From NCBI GenBank assembly GCA_012103325.1, contig WLWY01000011.1:91562-155561 (forward strand): 64,000 nucleotides of DNA, written 5' to 3'. Of the stretch, positions 44,256 through 53,441 are shown piece by piece (position 1 is the stretch's first letter; every line of letters starts with the position of its first letter). A program made the position numbers and the translations under genes. The DNA comes from Alphaproteobacteria bacterium. GTDB taxonomy: Bacteria; Pseudomonadota; Alphaproteobacteria; UBA8366; GCA-2717185. A model generated the notes under the pieces. The model worked only from the letters and a program-made list of their open reading frames with translations, was not told where the DNA came from and made no database searches.

Positions 44256-44753
44256 ATGCCTAAACTTACCGACACCCAGCTTGTAATCCTATCCTCTGCC
44301 GCCGAACGCGCCGACGGTGCAGTTTTGCCCCTGCGCCAGTCCCTAAAAGCCAATAAGGGCGCTTCGGCGAATACGATAAAAAGCCTGATCAAGCGCGGTC
44401 TGATCTCCGAACGGCATGCCAAAGCAAAAGACCAAATCTGGCGCGAAGACGGCGATACCCGCCTGACGCTTGTCATTACCGATACGGGCCTCGCCGCGAT
44501 CGGCATCGATCCAGTGGAAACGCCTGCCGACGCGAAGCCTAATCGAAAGCGCAGCAAACAAACGATGCTAATCGATTTACTAAAACAGGACAGTGGCGCC
44601 AGTATTGACGAATTGAGCCAGACTTTGGGCTGGCAAGCCCATTCTGTGCGCGGCGCGATCAGCGGCGCGCTGAAGAAGAAGCTCGGCTTGACGGTGATGT
44701 CCGAAAAGAGCGCCGAGCGCGGCCGCGTTTACCGCATCGCAGCGGAGGGCTGA
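44256..44753 (+). CDS. DUF3489 protein
   Basis: 165 residues from ATG at 44256, with GGAG 8 bp upstream. The N-terminal half (MPKLTDTQLVILSSAAERAD) and the C-terminal winged-helix half (MLIDLLKQDSGASIDELSQT, HSVRGAISGALKKKLGLTVM) match DUF3489, a common cargo of DUF2924/recombinase elements in alphaproteobacteria. Probably DNA-binding. Its stop is 3 bp from the next start. Confidence 0.88.
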   Translation: MPKLTDTQLVILSSAAERADGAVLPLRQSLKANKGASANTIKSLIKRGLISERHAKAKDQIWREDGDTRLTLVITDTGLAAIGIDPVETPADAKPNRKRSKQTMLIDLLKQDSGASIDELSQTLGWQAHSVRGAISGALKKKLGLTVMSEKSAERGRVYRIAAEG

Positions 44754-44756
44754 ACC

Positions 44757-44954
44757 ATGTGCCGCAACGAACCGATCACCGATTACGACCCGAATGTGAG
44801 TCCCTATCTGCAGCGCCCCTTGCGCACTTATGAAAAGGCGCTGCGCGATCTACAGCGCACCGCACGTGTTCGGAAAGGTGTAGGAGAAACGCCGAGCAGG
44901 GATCAATGTCCCGGTCAGACCTGTGATGTCGACACTCATGACGATAAGGAATAG
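44757..44954 (+). CDS. Small hypothetical protein
   Basis: 65 residues reading MCRNEPITDYDPNVSPYLQR, PLRTYEKALRDLQRTARVRK. It overlaps the DUF2924 gene's start. Its placement between DUF3489 and DUF2924 genes with tight spacing supports it. Function unknown. Confidence 0.6.
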   Translation: MCRNEPITDYDPNVSPYLQRPLRTYEKALRDLQRTARVRKGVGETPSRDQCPGQTCDVDTHDDKE

Positions 44955-45378
44955 CAACGTAGAGCGGGAGATCGGTTTGCTAGCCGATCTCGCCCGCTCG
45001 GCGCTGATGGAGCGCTGGCAGGCTACTTATCGTGCCGAACCACCCAAGGGGATCAGCCGGCATCTTCTCATCCGCGCCATCGCATACGAAATACAGATGA
45101 AGCGATACGGTGGCCTAAAGCCTGCTACGGACCGCCGGCTCAAGGCCATCGTCAACGGCACGGACAACGGCGAGCACAAAGCGCCGCCTTCACTCCAACC
45201 GGGCGCGCGGCTGGTCCGCGAGTGGAATGGCGTCAGCCATATGGTCGAGGTGACTGAGGGCGGGTTCATCTGGAACGGCAACCGGCACCGGTCGTTATCC
45301 GCCATCGCGCGCGCAATTACCGGCGCGCGATGGTCCGGGCCACGGTTCTTCGGTCTCACTTCAGCTGATTCGCCATGA
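44926..45378 (+). CDS. DUF2924 protein
   Basis: 150 residues from ATG at 44926 (44938 is also possible). Family hallmarks: ALMERWQATYRAEPPKGISR, HLLIRAIAYEIQMKRYGGLK, PGARLVREWNGVSHMVEVTE and GGFIWNGNRHRSLSAIARAI, TGARWSGPRFFGL. DUF2924 genes almost always precede a large serine recombinase, as here, and overlap it by 4 bp. It is therefore taken as a recombination accessory protein, though the role is unproven. Confidence 0.92.
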   Translation: MSTLMTIRNSNVEREIGLLADLARSALMERWQATYRAEPPKGISRHLLIRAIAYEIQMKRYGGLKPATDRRLKAIVNGTDNGEHKAPPSLQPGARLVREWNGVSHMVEVTEGGFIWNGNRHRSLSAIARAITGARWSGPRFFGLTSADSP

Positions 45379-47066
45379 GCAGCCGCCTACGCTGTGCGAT
45401 CTACACTCGCAAATCCACCGACGAAGGCCTCGATCAGGCTTTCAACAGTCTGGATGCCCAGCGCGAGGCCTGCGAAGCCTATATCGCAAGTCAGGCGGGC
45501 GAAGGATGGCGCCTGATCAAGACACGATACGACGATGGCGCCTATTCCGGCGGGACAATGGACCGGCCCGCCCTTCAACATCTGCTTGCGGACATCAATG
45601 CGGGTAAGGTCGACACTATCGTCGTCTACAAGGTAGACCGGCTCACCCGGTCGCTAGCCGACTTCGCCAGGATCGTTGAGCTGTTCGATGCGAACGACGT
45701 GTCCTTCGTCTCGATCACCCAGCAGTTCAACACCACGACCTCGATGGGACGGCTCACGCTCAATATGCTGCTGTCCTTCGCGCAGTTCGAACGCGAGGTT
45801 ACCGGCGAGCGCATCCGCGACAAGATTGCCGCTTCCAAGCGGAAAGGCATGTGGATGGGCGGTGTCGTGCCCCTGGGCTACGATGTCGTCAACCGCAAGC
45901 TGATCGTCAACGACGTCGAAGCGGAAACGGTCCGCGCGCTGTTCCGGCTCTATCTAAAGCATGCAAGCGTCAGTCTCGTGAAGAACGAGGCCGACCGGCG
46001 CGGGTTAAGAACGAAGCTTCGCCGCCCGCAAAATGGCGCAAGGAAAGGCGGCGAACCCTTTACACCGGGGCATATCTACAAGCTGCTGGCGAACCCGGTC
46101 TATATCGGCAAGATCGTCCACAAGGGCCAACTTCACGATGGCGAACATAGCGCCATCATCGATCATGAAACCTGGGGCGCCGTGCAGGAACAGCTCAGCC
46201 GAAATGCCGTCGTCCGCCACCGCAACACCAACGCGAAGTCTCCGAGCCTGCTGGCCGGAATCCTCTTCGATGAATACGGCGACCGGATGGTTCCCTCGCA
46301 TGCCAACAAGGCGGGTCGACGATATCGTTACTACGTCTCGAAACCAGTGCCAGAGAGCGCATCCGATACGGGGTGGCGTTTGCCTGCGCCAATGATCGAG
46401 GAAATCGTACTCACTGAATTGCGTTCATTCCTGCATGACAGGCTTCGCCTGACAAAAGCCTTCCACCTGACAGGCGCGAGCATACAGGAGATGTTGTCTG
46501 AGGCCCGCCGCTTGGGCGACCGGTTCCAAAAAAACGGGACAGCCAATCAGCGCAGCTTCCTTCTTGAGGTGGTTAAACGCGTCGAGGTTCAACAAAATCG
46601 GGTTAGCATCATTCAACGCTCACAGGTTTTGCATGCGATGTTGAGACACGGCCGTCTTGATGATGTAAAGGCTAAGACGGCGATGTTCAAAGAAGAGGAA
46701 CTTCGGTTAGAAATTCCGGTCAAGTTCAAGCGGCGCGGCGTGGAGATGAAGCTCGTCATCACCGACGACCGGAAAAGACCCCTGGCTCCTGATCCGCATC
46801 TCATCGCGGCTGTCGCGCAGGGCCGACATTGGTTCGCTCAGATCAAGGACGGGGATGTGAAATCGGTCCGCGAACTCGCCGCAGATCAAGGCGTCAACCA
46901 GGGCGATGTCAGCCGAATCCTACCCCTCGGATTACTCGCACCCGACATCGTCGAGGCGATCCTTTACGGTCGCCAGCCCACAGAATTGACGGCCAGTCGG
47001 CTCAAACGGATCGGCGATCTGCCCATATCATGGGCGGAACAACGTTGCATTCTCGGATTCGTCTAA
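45375..47066 (+). CDS. Large serine recombinase (site-specific integrase)
   Basis: 563 residues. N-terminal resolvase domain with the catalytic Ser in IYTRKSTDEGLDQAFNSLDA, then VYKVDRLTRSLADFARIVEL and the Arg-rich QFEREVTGERIRDKIAASKR. This is followed by a recombinase domain (GYDVVNRKLIVNDVEAETVR, HIYKLLANPVYIGKIVHKGQ) and a zinc-beta-ribbon-like region lacking a clear Cys4 set. The C-terminus is long and coiled. This enzyme can integrate and excise the element. It is the last gene before the tRNA-Ala. Confidence 0.95.
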   Translation: MSSRLRCAIYTRKSTDEGLDQAFNSLDAQREACEAYIASQAGEGWRLIKTRYDDGAYSGGTMDRPALQHLLADINAGKVDTIVVYKVDRLTRSLADFARIVELFDANDVSFVSITQQFNTTTSMGRLTLNMLLSFAQFEREVTGERIRDKIAASKRKGMWMGGVVPLGYDVVNRKLIVNDVEAETVRALFRLYLKHASVSLVKNEADRRGLRTKLRRPQNGARKGGEPFTPGHIYKLLANPVYIGKIVHKGQLHDGEHSAIIDHETWGAVQEQLSRNAVVRHRNTNAKSPSLLAGILFDEYGDRMVPSHANKAGRRYRYYVSKPVPESASDTGWRLPAPMIEEIVLTELRSFLHDRLRLTKAFHLTGASIQEMLSEARRLGDRFQKNGTANQRSFLLEVVKRVEVQQNRVSIIQRSQVLHAMLRHGRLDDVKAKTAMFKEEELRLEIPVKFKRRGVEMKLVITDDRKRPLAPDPHLIAAVAQGRHWFAQIKDGDVKSVRELAADQGVNQGDVSRILPLGLLAPDIVEAILYGRQPTELTASRLKRIGDLPISWAEQRCILGFV

Positions 47067-47252
47067 ACCCAGTCGCCAAAAGTTATGGACTCCGAAAACA
47101 GCCAACGGAGACTCGTGGCCGAAATGGCGCAGGTTTGGGGAACTGAGGGGGTCTCCCGGATCAAAGACAGACGCTGACATCGCGCCAGGTCCCCAGAAAC
47201 CAGGGCCTTTACGGCGAGCAGTTTTATGGATCCCGGTTCGCCGGGAAGCGGG

Positions 47253-47328
<76 letters not shown>

Positions 47329-47498
47329 TCACCGGCGGGCTAACGGCCCGCACGAAGTGGCCGGAATATGTTAGTCTCACGGTACGGTGTCAAGTATTCG
47401 TCTTGCCGGAGATCTACGCATTGAGAGGGTTGCCTAGGTCTTGCTCCAGGCGGTAGTTTCTCCGCCGGCCCCCCTCCAACGACCGGGCGAAAAACACT

Positions 47499-47780
47499 AT
47501 GCAATCACTTATTTGGCTGATCGACACCGTCATAAGCCTTTATATCTGGTGCCTGATCATTTCAGCCATACTGAGCTGGCTCGTCGCGTTTAACGTGGTC
47601 AATACGCAGAACCGGGTCGTCTATACGATTGGCGAGTTTCTGTATCGGATCACCGAACCGGCATTGCGGCCAATCCGGCGGTTCATGCCCAACCTTGGCG
47701 GCATCGATATTTCGCCCATCGTGTTGATCTTGCTCCTTCTTTTCGCTCGAAATCTGTTGCACGAATTTACCGGATTTTGA
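47499..47780 (+). CDS. YggT-family membrane protein
   Basis: 93 residues with two hydrophobic helices (LIDTVISLYIWCLIISAILS, ISPIVLILLLLFARNLLHEF) around the conserved loop YRITEPALRPIRRFMPNLGG. YggT proteins are linked to cell shape and osmotic stress. The stop overlaps the next start as TTGA, so the following gene uses TTG. Confidence 0.92.
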   Translation: MQSLIWLIDTVISLYIWCLIISAILSWLVAFNVVNTQNRVVYTIGEFLYRITEPALRPIRRFMPNLGGIDISPIVLILLLLFARNLLHEFTGF

Positions 47781-48103
47781 CCGGCTCGCCGATCCGGTGC
47801 GTGGCGGACGGCGCCACCGCGGCGATCCGCCTGACGCCAAAGGCAAAGAAGAACCGGGTCACCGGCACTGTCTGCCAGGCAGACGGCTCGTCCGCACTCA
47901 AGGTCGAGGTGACAGCAGCGCCGGAGCGCGGCAAGGCCAACGCGGCGCTCATCGCTCTTCTCGCAAAAGCATGGCGCCTGCCAAAATCGGCCTTTACGCT
48001 GACAATGGGTACGACAAACCGGTGGAAAACGATCCATATTGCGGGCGATCCCGACACATTGAAGCAAACTCTCGACGAATGGGTGGCGGAACATGACGGA
48101 TAG
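47777..48103 (+). CDS. DUF167 (YggU) family protein
   Basis: 108 residues from TTG at 47777. Core: IRLTPKAKKNRVTG, LKVEVTAAPERGKANAALIA, LLAKAWRLPKSAFTLTMGTT. The family is widespread and small, with no assigned function. It commonly follows yggT. Its end overlaps folD by 11 bp. Confidence 0.9.
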   Translation: MTGSPIRCVADGATAAIRLTPKAKKNRVTGTVCQADGSSALKVEVTAAPERGKANAALIALLAKAWRLPKSAFTLTMGTTNRWKTIHIAGDPDTLKQTLDEWVAEHDG

Positions 48104-48986
48104 GAAAAACATCATCGACGGCAAGGCATTCGCCGAAGGGCTTCGCGCGCGAATCACCGAGGCCGTCGCGACGATCAAACTGGATCATGCCCTCGTACCG
48201 GGCCTCGCCGTCGTGCTGGTCGGCGAAGATCCCGCCAGTCAGGTCTATGTCCGCAACAAAGCGAAACAGACAGTCGCCTGCGGCATGCAGAGTTTCGAGC
48301 ACCGGTTGCCGGTGGAGACGACGCAACAGGAACTGCTCGACCTCATCGACCGGCTGAACGCCGACGACGCAGTGCACGGCATTCTGGTCCAGCTGCCTCT
48401 GCCCGACCATATCGAGGAACAGGCGGTGATCGATGCGGTCGACCCGGACAAGGATGTCGACGGCTTCCATGTGATCAATACGGGCCGGCTCGCCACCGGC
48501 GCCGCCGCGATGGTTCCGTGCACGCCGCTTGGTTGCCTGATGATGCTGCAGGACCGGCTCGGCGACCTCTCGGGGCTGGAGGCGGTGATCGTCGGGCGCT
48601 CGAACATCGTCGGCAAGCCGATGGCAGCACTGCTGATCGGCGCGAACTGCACCGTCACTGTGGCCCATTCGCGCACGCGCAACCTGCCCGATGTCTGCCG
48701 CCGCGCCGATATCCTGGTCGCCGCCGTCGGCCGGCCGGAGATGATCCGCGGCGACTGGATCAAACCGGGCGCGACCGTAATCGATGTCGGCATCAATCGG
48801 GTGCCCGGCGCGGAAGAAGGCAAGACCCGGCTGGTCGGCGATGTCGCGTTTGCCGAAGCGGCGGCGGTGGCGGGCGCCATCACGCCGGTCCCCGGCGGCG
48901 TCGGCCCGATGACCATCGCCGTGCTGCTGCGCAACACCGTGGTCGCCGCCTGCCGACAAGCGGGCATTGCCGAGCCTACGATCTAG
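48093..48986 (+). CDS. folD: FolD: methylenetetrahydrofolate dehydrogenase/cyclohydrolase
   Basis: 297 residues. Substrate-site Lys in the YVRNKAKQTVACGM segment and the GILVQLPLPDH motif; NADP site VIVGRSNIVGKPMAALLIGA; C-terminal TPVPGGVGPMTIAVLLRNTV. FolD converts 5,10-methylene-THF to 10-formyl-THF in one-carbon metabolism. It is the third gene of a tight yggT-DUF167-folD set. It converges on the MFS gene with an 11-bp overlap of coding ends. Confidence 0.97.
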   Translation: MTDRKNIIDGKAFAEGLRARITEAVATIKLDHALVPGLAVVLVGEDPASQVYVRNKAKQTVACGMQSFEHRLPVETTQQELLDLIDRLNADDAVHGILVQLPLPDHIEEQAVIDAVDPDKDVDGFHVINTGRLATGAAAMVPCTPLGCLMMLQDRLGDLSGLEAVIVGRSNIVGKPMAALLIGANCTVTVAHSRTRNLPDVCRRADILVAAVGRPEMIRGDWIKPGATVIDVGINRVPGAEEGKTRLVGDVAFAEAAAVAGAITPVPGGVGPMTIAVLLRNTVVAACRQAGIAEPTI

Positions 48987-50115
48987 CCCAAATAGGCAGA
49001 GAGAGAACCGCGCCCAGTGCCATGGCCGCACCGCCAATCAAAAACACCGGCGTATAACTGCCAGTCGCGTTGAAGAGGGCGACCAGCGCGTAGCCGCTCA
49101 CGGTTTGCGAAATACCGACCGACAGCACCATCCGCCGCCAGACATGCGGCATATCGCGCGCGCCGACGATCTGCCGCGCACGGCCGGCAATCACCGCGGA
49201 CAGGCCCGGCTGCCCGCCGAAAATCAGCGATGACGCGACGAGCGCTGCACCTACGGGATAAATCACGGGAACCGCGATCCCTACGGCCAGCACGCCGAAG
49301 ACCAGCACCAGCGCGGAGGCAAATCCGATCCGGTCGGCCAGCCAGCCACACAGATAGGTGCCGCCGACTGCGCCGACGCCGACCAGCACCCACTGAAACC
49401 CGCCCTGCCCCATGCCGAGATCGAGCCCGCGCGCGACGTAATCGACCCAATAAATCGAATGCGGCACGAGGCCGACCGCAAAAAGCCCCTGCGCTGCGAC
49501 CAAGCGAGACGATGCCCAATCGATCGGCGGCGATATATCGCGTTCCGGTGCCGGCGCATCGCGTGCCGCCGCCAACCCCCACCAGCCGATCAGCACGCCG
49601 ACCGTGCCGACGATTGCGAGCCCCGTCCAGGCCGCAGCCAACCCGAATTCAAGCAAGGTCGGCACAAGCGTGCCCGACATCAGGATCGCCACGCCGACGC
49701 CCGTAAAGACGACACCGGTCGCCTTGCCCAGCCGGTCCGACGGAACGGACGTCGTCACCAAGGCGAGGCTGTAGATCATCAGGACGGCCACCGTCACACC
49801 GACGAGGGTGCGCCACCAGACGAGCCACAGGAAGCCGAATGGGAAAATACTGGCGACAAGGCAGACCAGCGAAATCAGCAACGCCGCTTTAAGCACCGGC
49901 ATTGTGCGGTAGCGCCGCCGCAGCACCGGCACGGCGAGCGCACCGAGCAGATAGCCGCCGAGATTGAACGCGCCGACATAACCGGCCTCCGCTGCGGTTA
50001 GCGCGCCGTCGAGAATGATAGCTGGAATCAGCGGCGTGTAGGAAAATCGGCCAATGCCCATGCCGACCAGCAGAGTGGCGCCACCGCCGATCGCCAAACG
50101 CAGCCAGACCGGCAA
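48976..50115 (-). CDS. YbfB/YjiJ-type MFS transporter
   Basis: 379 residues, twelve hydrophobic segments. The N-terminal GMGIGRFSYTPLIPAIILDG is the marker of the YbfB/YjiJ branch. The substrate is unknown. Immediately upstream is a DUF3253 gene with 2 bp between, so they are likely co-transcribed. Confidence 0.9.
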   Translation of the reverse strand: MPVWLRLAIGGGATLLVGMGIGRFSYTPLIPAIILDGALTAAEAGYVGAFNLGGYLLGALAVPVLRRRYRTMPVLKAALLISLVCLVASIFPFGFLWLVWWRTLVGVTVAVLMIYSLALVTTSVPSDRLGKATGVVFTGVGVAILMSGTLVPTLLEFGLAAAWTGLAIVGTVGVLIGWWGLAAARDAPAPERDISPPIDWASSRLVAAQGLFAVGLVPHSIYWVDYVARGLDLGMGQGGFQWVLVGVGAVGGTYLCGWLADRIGFASALVLVFGVLAVGIAVPVIYPVGAALVASSLIFGGQPGLSAVIAGRARQIVGARDMPHVWRRMVLSVGISQTVSGYALVALFNATGSYTPVFLIGGAAMALGAVLSLPIWARS

Positions 50116-50117
50116 GA

Positions 50118-50426
50118 TTACTCGCTTTCAGGCATGCGCAGGCGGACGACGCCCTTAAAATTATTCGGGTCGACCGGCTGTCCCTTGCGGATAATCTCGA
50201 TACGGCGGGCACGTGCCAGATGCACCATCTGCTGCTTGACCGCATTCATGTAGCGCCGCCAGGCCTGCGGGCCGTCGCCCGGTTTAGCCCGCGCGGCGGC
50301 GTAGGCACGCGCCACATCCATCGGCGAGGCGGATTTCCCAGGCTCCAGATCCCGCAGCGTTGCGAGGATCGCGTCGACAATCGGATCGGTTTTCGGTTTC
50401 GACGTGGTATCTTCTTGTTCTGTCAT
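50118..50426 (-). CDS. DUF3253 protein
   Basis: 102 residues. DAILATLRDLEPGKSASPMD, VARAYAAARA and ARRIEIIRKGQPVDPNNFKG, ending VVRLRMPESE, fit the DUF3253 winged-helix family, usually stand-alone small proteins of unknown role. It faces away from the NnrU gene. Confidence 0.85.
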   Translation of the reverse strand: MTEQEDTTSKPKTDPIVDAILATLRDLEPGKSASPMDVARAYAAARAKPGDGPQAWRRYMNAVKQQMVHLARARRIEIIRKGQPVDPNNFKGVVRLRMPESE

Positions 50427-50532
50427 AGCCGGGTTGTATCACGCGGAGATATACGAGAGCCATGCCCGTCGACAGTTTGGTAACCGATACTCTTTTCTGG
50501 ACGCTGGAACCGATGCGGCTAATAATCGCGCC

Positions 50533-51225
50533 ATGATCGGAACAATCGAAAGCCTTGTCCTCGCCGTGGCCGCTTTCGTGGGCGGGCATTTCATCTTGTC
50601 CAGCCTGCCGGTGCGACGTGGCCTTTTGGAAATCGTCAGCGAAAATGGGTTCCGCGGGATCTATTCGTTGTTCGCCATATCGACGTTTGTCTGGATGCTA
50701 TACGCCTACGGTGCCGCGCCCTATGTGGAGCTGTGGCCCTTAACCGAAGGCCTGCGTTACGTCCCGATCGTCGTCTTGCCGTTCGCCTGTCTCTTCGCCG
50801 TCATCGGCGTGACGACGCGGACAGCGACCGGTGTGGGTGGCGAGAAACTGCTCGACGACCCGCATCCCGTCCGTGGCATCGCGACCATTACGAGGCATCC
50901 GTTTCTGTGGGGCGTCGCGCTGTGGGGGATCGCCCATATCGCAACGAATGGCGACGTGGCGAGCCTGTTGCTGTTCGGCGGGCTGGTCGTGCTCGCGCTG
51001 GGCGGCATGATGCATATCGATTACCGTCGCCGCGAAACCGTCGGTTCGGGCTGGGGCCCGGTGGCGTTGAGCACGTCCGCGATCCCCTTCGTCGCCGTCA
51101 TCCAAGGACGGTCGAAAATCGACTGGGCCGGGATCGGCCTCACACGAGTCTTGGCGGGCCTGGCGGTATATGTCGTGTTTCTAGCGGCGCACGGCTCGCT
51201 GTTCGGCGTGCCCGCGCTGCCGTAG
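50533..51225 (+). CDS. NnrU-family membrane protein
   Basis: 230 residues with about six membrane helices. The NnrU marks are the His/Arg-rich site DDPHPVRGIATITRHPFLWG and GGMMHIDYRRRETVGSGWGP, with the FVGGHFILSSLPVRRGLLEI N-terminus. NnrU proteins are linked to denitrification regulation in some species, but here no denitrification genes are near. It is probably a heme- or isoprenoid-linked membrane enzyme by family relation to NnrS/isoprenylcysteine methylases (inference). Confidence 0.87.
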   Translation: MIGTIESLVLAVAAFVGGHFILSSLPVRRGLLEIVSENGFRGIYSLFAISTFVWMLYAYGAAPYVELWPLTEGLRYVPIVVLPFACLFAVIGVTTRTATGVGGEKLLDDPHPVRGIATITRHPFLWGVALWGIAHIATNGDVASLLLFGGLVVLALGGMMHIDYRRRETVGSGWGPVALSTSAIPFVAVIQGRSKIDWAGIGLTRVLAGLAVYVVFLAAHGSLFGVPALP

Positions 51226-51285
51226 ACCGGATCGGGGTTTGTCGGAATCGCCTTTGGCGATCCGAAAACCGCGTGAATCCGGTCT
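51224..51285. repeat. Long imperfect hairpin after the NnrU gene
   Basis: Outer arms AGACCGGAT and ATCCGGTCT (9 bp) enclose an inner stem formed by GTTTGTCGGAATCGCC and GGCGATCCGAAAAC with a TTT loop. It begins inside the NnrU stop codon. It looks like a REP-type or stem-loop element and may also stop transcription. Confidence 0.6.
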
Positions 51286-51299
51286 ACCAACTTGATAAT

Positions 51300-51360
51300 A
51301 GAGCAAATTCACAGGATTAGACGGAACCGGAAACGGTTCCGTCTAATCCTGATTTGCTCT
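51300..51360. terminator. Bidirectional terminator-like hairpin between the NnrU and argG genes
   Basis: A perfect 17-bp stem (AGGATTAGACGGAACCG at 51313-51329) with a GAAA loop, further clamped by AGAGCAAAT/ATTTGCTCT 51300-51308/51352-51360. It separates two convergent genes and lies 9 bp from the argG stop. No U-tract follows, so it may work by structure alone. Confidence 0.65.
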
Positions 51361-51369
51361 GGGCGATAC

Positions 51370-52593
51370 TCAGCCTTCCCGCCGCCGCCCCAGCCGCAGT
51401 CGCAGCGCATTCAGCTTGATGAACCCTTCCGCGTCGTGCTGATCGTAGACATCGTCGTCTTCGAAGGTCACATGCTCGAGCGAATACAGGCTGTCCGCCG
51501 ATGCACGGCCGATGACGGAGACGCCGCCCTTATAGAGCTTGAGCCGCACCGTACCGTTGACCCTTTCCTGACTCTTGTCGATCAGCGCCTGCATCATCTC
51601 GCGCTCGGGCGAGAACCAAAAACCATTATAGATCAGCTTGGCGTAGCGCGGCATGATCTCGTCCTTGAGATGCATCGCCTCGCGGTCGAGCGTGATCGAC
51701 TCGATGCCGCGGTGCGCCGCCAGTAGCGCCGTCCCGCCGGGGGTTTCGTAAACGCCGCGCGATTTCATGCCGACGAAGCGGTTTTCGACCAGATCCAACC
51801 GGCCGACGCCATTCGCACCCGCAACCTCGTTCAGCTTGGTCAGCAGTCCTGCGGGTGACAGCGTCTTGCCGTCGATGGCAACAGGGTCGCCCTTTTCAAA
51901 GGCGATCTCGATGACCGTCGGTTTATCGGGCGCGTCTTCCGGCGCGACCGTGCGGGAATAGACATATTCCGGCGCTTCTTCGTTGGGGTCTTCCAGTACT
52001 TTGCCTTCGGCCGAGATGTGCAGCAGGTTCGCATCGACCGAAAACGGTGCTTCCCCGCGCTTGTCCTTCGGCACCGGGATCTGATGCGATTCCGCATAGG
52101 CGATCAGGCTGGTGCGGCTGGCGAGGTCCCACTCGCGCCACGGCGAGATCACCTTGATATCCGGATTGAGCCCGTAATAGCCCAGCTCGAACCGCACCTG
52201 ATCGTTGCCCTTGCCCGTCGCGCCATGCGCCACGGCATCCGCGCCCGTCTCTCGGGCGATCTCGATCTGGCGCTTCGCGATCAGCGGCCGCGCAATCGAG
52301 GTGCCGAGCAGATAGGTCCCCTCATACACCGTGTTGGCGCGGAACATCGGGAACACGTAGTCGCGCACAAAGGTCTCTCGCAGATCCTCGATGTAGATCT
52401 CCTTGACCCCCAGCATCTCGGCCTTCTTGCGCGTCGGCTCGATTTCCTCGCCCTGCCCCAGATCGGCGGTGAAGGTCACGACTTCGCACTGATAGGTATC
52501 CTGCAGCCAGCGCAGAATGACCGACGTATCCAGCCCGCCCGAATAAGCGAGCACGACCTTGTTCACGTTCTGTGGTGTCGGTTTCTCAGTCAT
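51370..52593 (-). CDS. argG: ArgG: argininosuccinate synthase
   Basis: 407 residues from ATG at 52593 (MTEKPTPQNVNKVVLAYSGG). ATP-pyrophosphatase motif AYSGGLDTSVILRW, then SIARPLIAKRQIEIARETGA, AHGATGKGNDQVRFELGYYG and the C-terminal domain. It joins citrulline and aspartate using ATP in arginine synthesis. The upstream GGGACC is a weak Shine-Dalgarno. Its convergent neighbour is separated by two hairpins. Confidence 0.97.
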   Translation of the reverse strand: MTEKPTPQNVNKVVLAYSGGLDTSVILRWLQDTYQCEVVTFTADLGQGEEIEPTRKKAEMLGVKEIYIEDLRETFVRDYVFPMFRANTVYEGTYLLGTSIARPLIAKRQIEIARETGADAVAHGATGKGNDQVRFELGYYGLNPDIKVISPWREWDLASRTSLIAYAESHQIPVPKDKRGEAPFSVDANLLHISAEGKVLEDPNEEAPEYVYSRTVAPEDAPDKPTVIEIAFEKGDPVAIDGKTLSPAGLLTKLNEVAGANGVGRLDLVENRFVGMKSRGVYETPGGTALLAAHRGIESITLDREAMHLKDEIMPRYAKLIYNGFWFSPEREMMQALIDKSQERVNGTVRLKLYKGGVSVIGRASADSLYSLEHVTFEDDDVYDQHDAEGFIKLNALRLRLGRRREG

Positions 52594-52719
52594 GATTTGG
52601 TCCCACGGCAATTGCGGCGGCGCAGTATAGGCATTGCAAGAACACCCGCAAGCGCCGCTTGCGCTGACCGCGAAAACATCGGAATGTCGGGCAAAACCAA
52701 TTTAGGGAGAACTAGACCG

Positions 52720-53415
52720 ATGACCGACCAGCCCTTGAGCGAGGCCGAATTCGCCGCCCTTCGCGCCCTCGACACGCCGACCGTCTGCAACGCGCTTGAA
52801 ATCGTCGCACCGGAGCGCCGTGCTATCGGCTTTACAACGACACCGCTGGTCTGTCCGCGGCCGGAACTGCCGCCGATCGTCGGCTATGCCCGCACCGCCG
52901 GCCTGCGGTCGATGCGGCCGGCCCAATCCGGGGTCGCCGACCGGGTCGCCTACTACGAATATGTCGCGGACGCACCGGGCCCAACGATCACGGTGATCGA
53001 GGATATCGACACGCAGCCCGGATATGGCGCCTTCTGGGGCGAAGTGAACACCAACATCCACAAGGCCATCGGCTGCCTTGGCGTCGTTACGAGCGGCAGC
53101 ATCCGCGACCTGGACGACTGTGCGGAAGGCTTCCAACTGCTCGCCGGTAATGTCGGCCCTTCGCACGCCCATGTGCATATCGTCGATTTTGGCGAACCCG
53201 TGAACATTCACGGCATGGATGTCGAGTCGAACGATCTTATCCATGCCGATCAGCACGGCGCTGTCGTCATCCCGATGAGCGTCGCGCGCGACGTGCCGGC
53301 AGCGGCGCAGAAGATCATTGAGCGGGAAGCGATTGTACTGGGCGCATGCAAGGCCCCCGGCGCCGGGATCGAGAGCGTGAAGGCGGCACTGGCGAAAGCG
53401 GCGGAGTATCACTGA
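52720..53415 (+). CDS. RraA-like / hydroxymethyl-oxoglutarate aldolase family protein
   Basis: 231 residues from ATG at 52720, with AGGGAG about 9 bp upstream. RraA-family core: ALDTPTVCNALE, GAFWGEVNTNIHKAIGCLGV, VTSGSIRDLDDC (the substrate Arg-Asp motif) and HADQHGAVVIPMSVARDVPA. The family includes RNase E regulators and aldolases that cleave 4-hydroxy-4-methyl-2-oxoglutarate or oxaloacetate. An enzymatic role is more likely than RNase E control here. Confidence 0.88.
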   Translation: MTDQPLSEAEFAALRALDTPTVCNALEIVAPERRAIGFTTTPLVCPRPELPPIVGYARTAGLRSMRPAQSGVADRVAYYEYVADAPGPTITVIEDIDTQPGYGAFWGEVNTNIHKAIGCLGVVTSGSIRDLDDCAEGFQLLAGNVGPSHAHVHIVDFGEPVNIHGMDVESNDLIHADQHGAVVIPMSVARDVPAAAQKIIEREAIVLGACKAPGAGIESVKAALAKAAEYH

Positions 53416-53441
53416 GACTCGGCCTAAATAACCACTCTACC

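Noticed and set aside
47994..49037. A 347-codon minus frame over folD
   Set aside because: Antisense shadow of folD; the translation is rich in His/Arg/Asp repeats and has no recognisable fold.
52018..52719. A 234-codon N-terminal extension of the RraA-like protein
   Set aside because: It would lie antisense to argG. A good ribosome site precedes the ATG at 52720, where family similarity begins.
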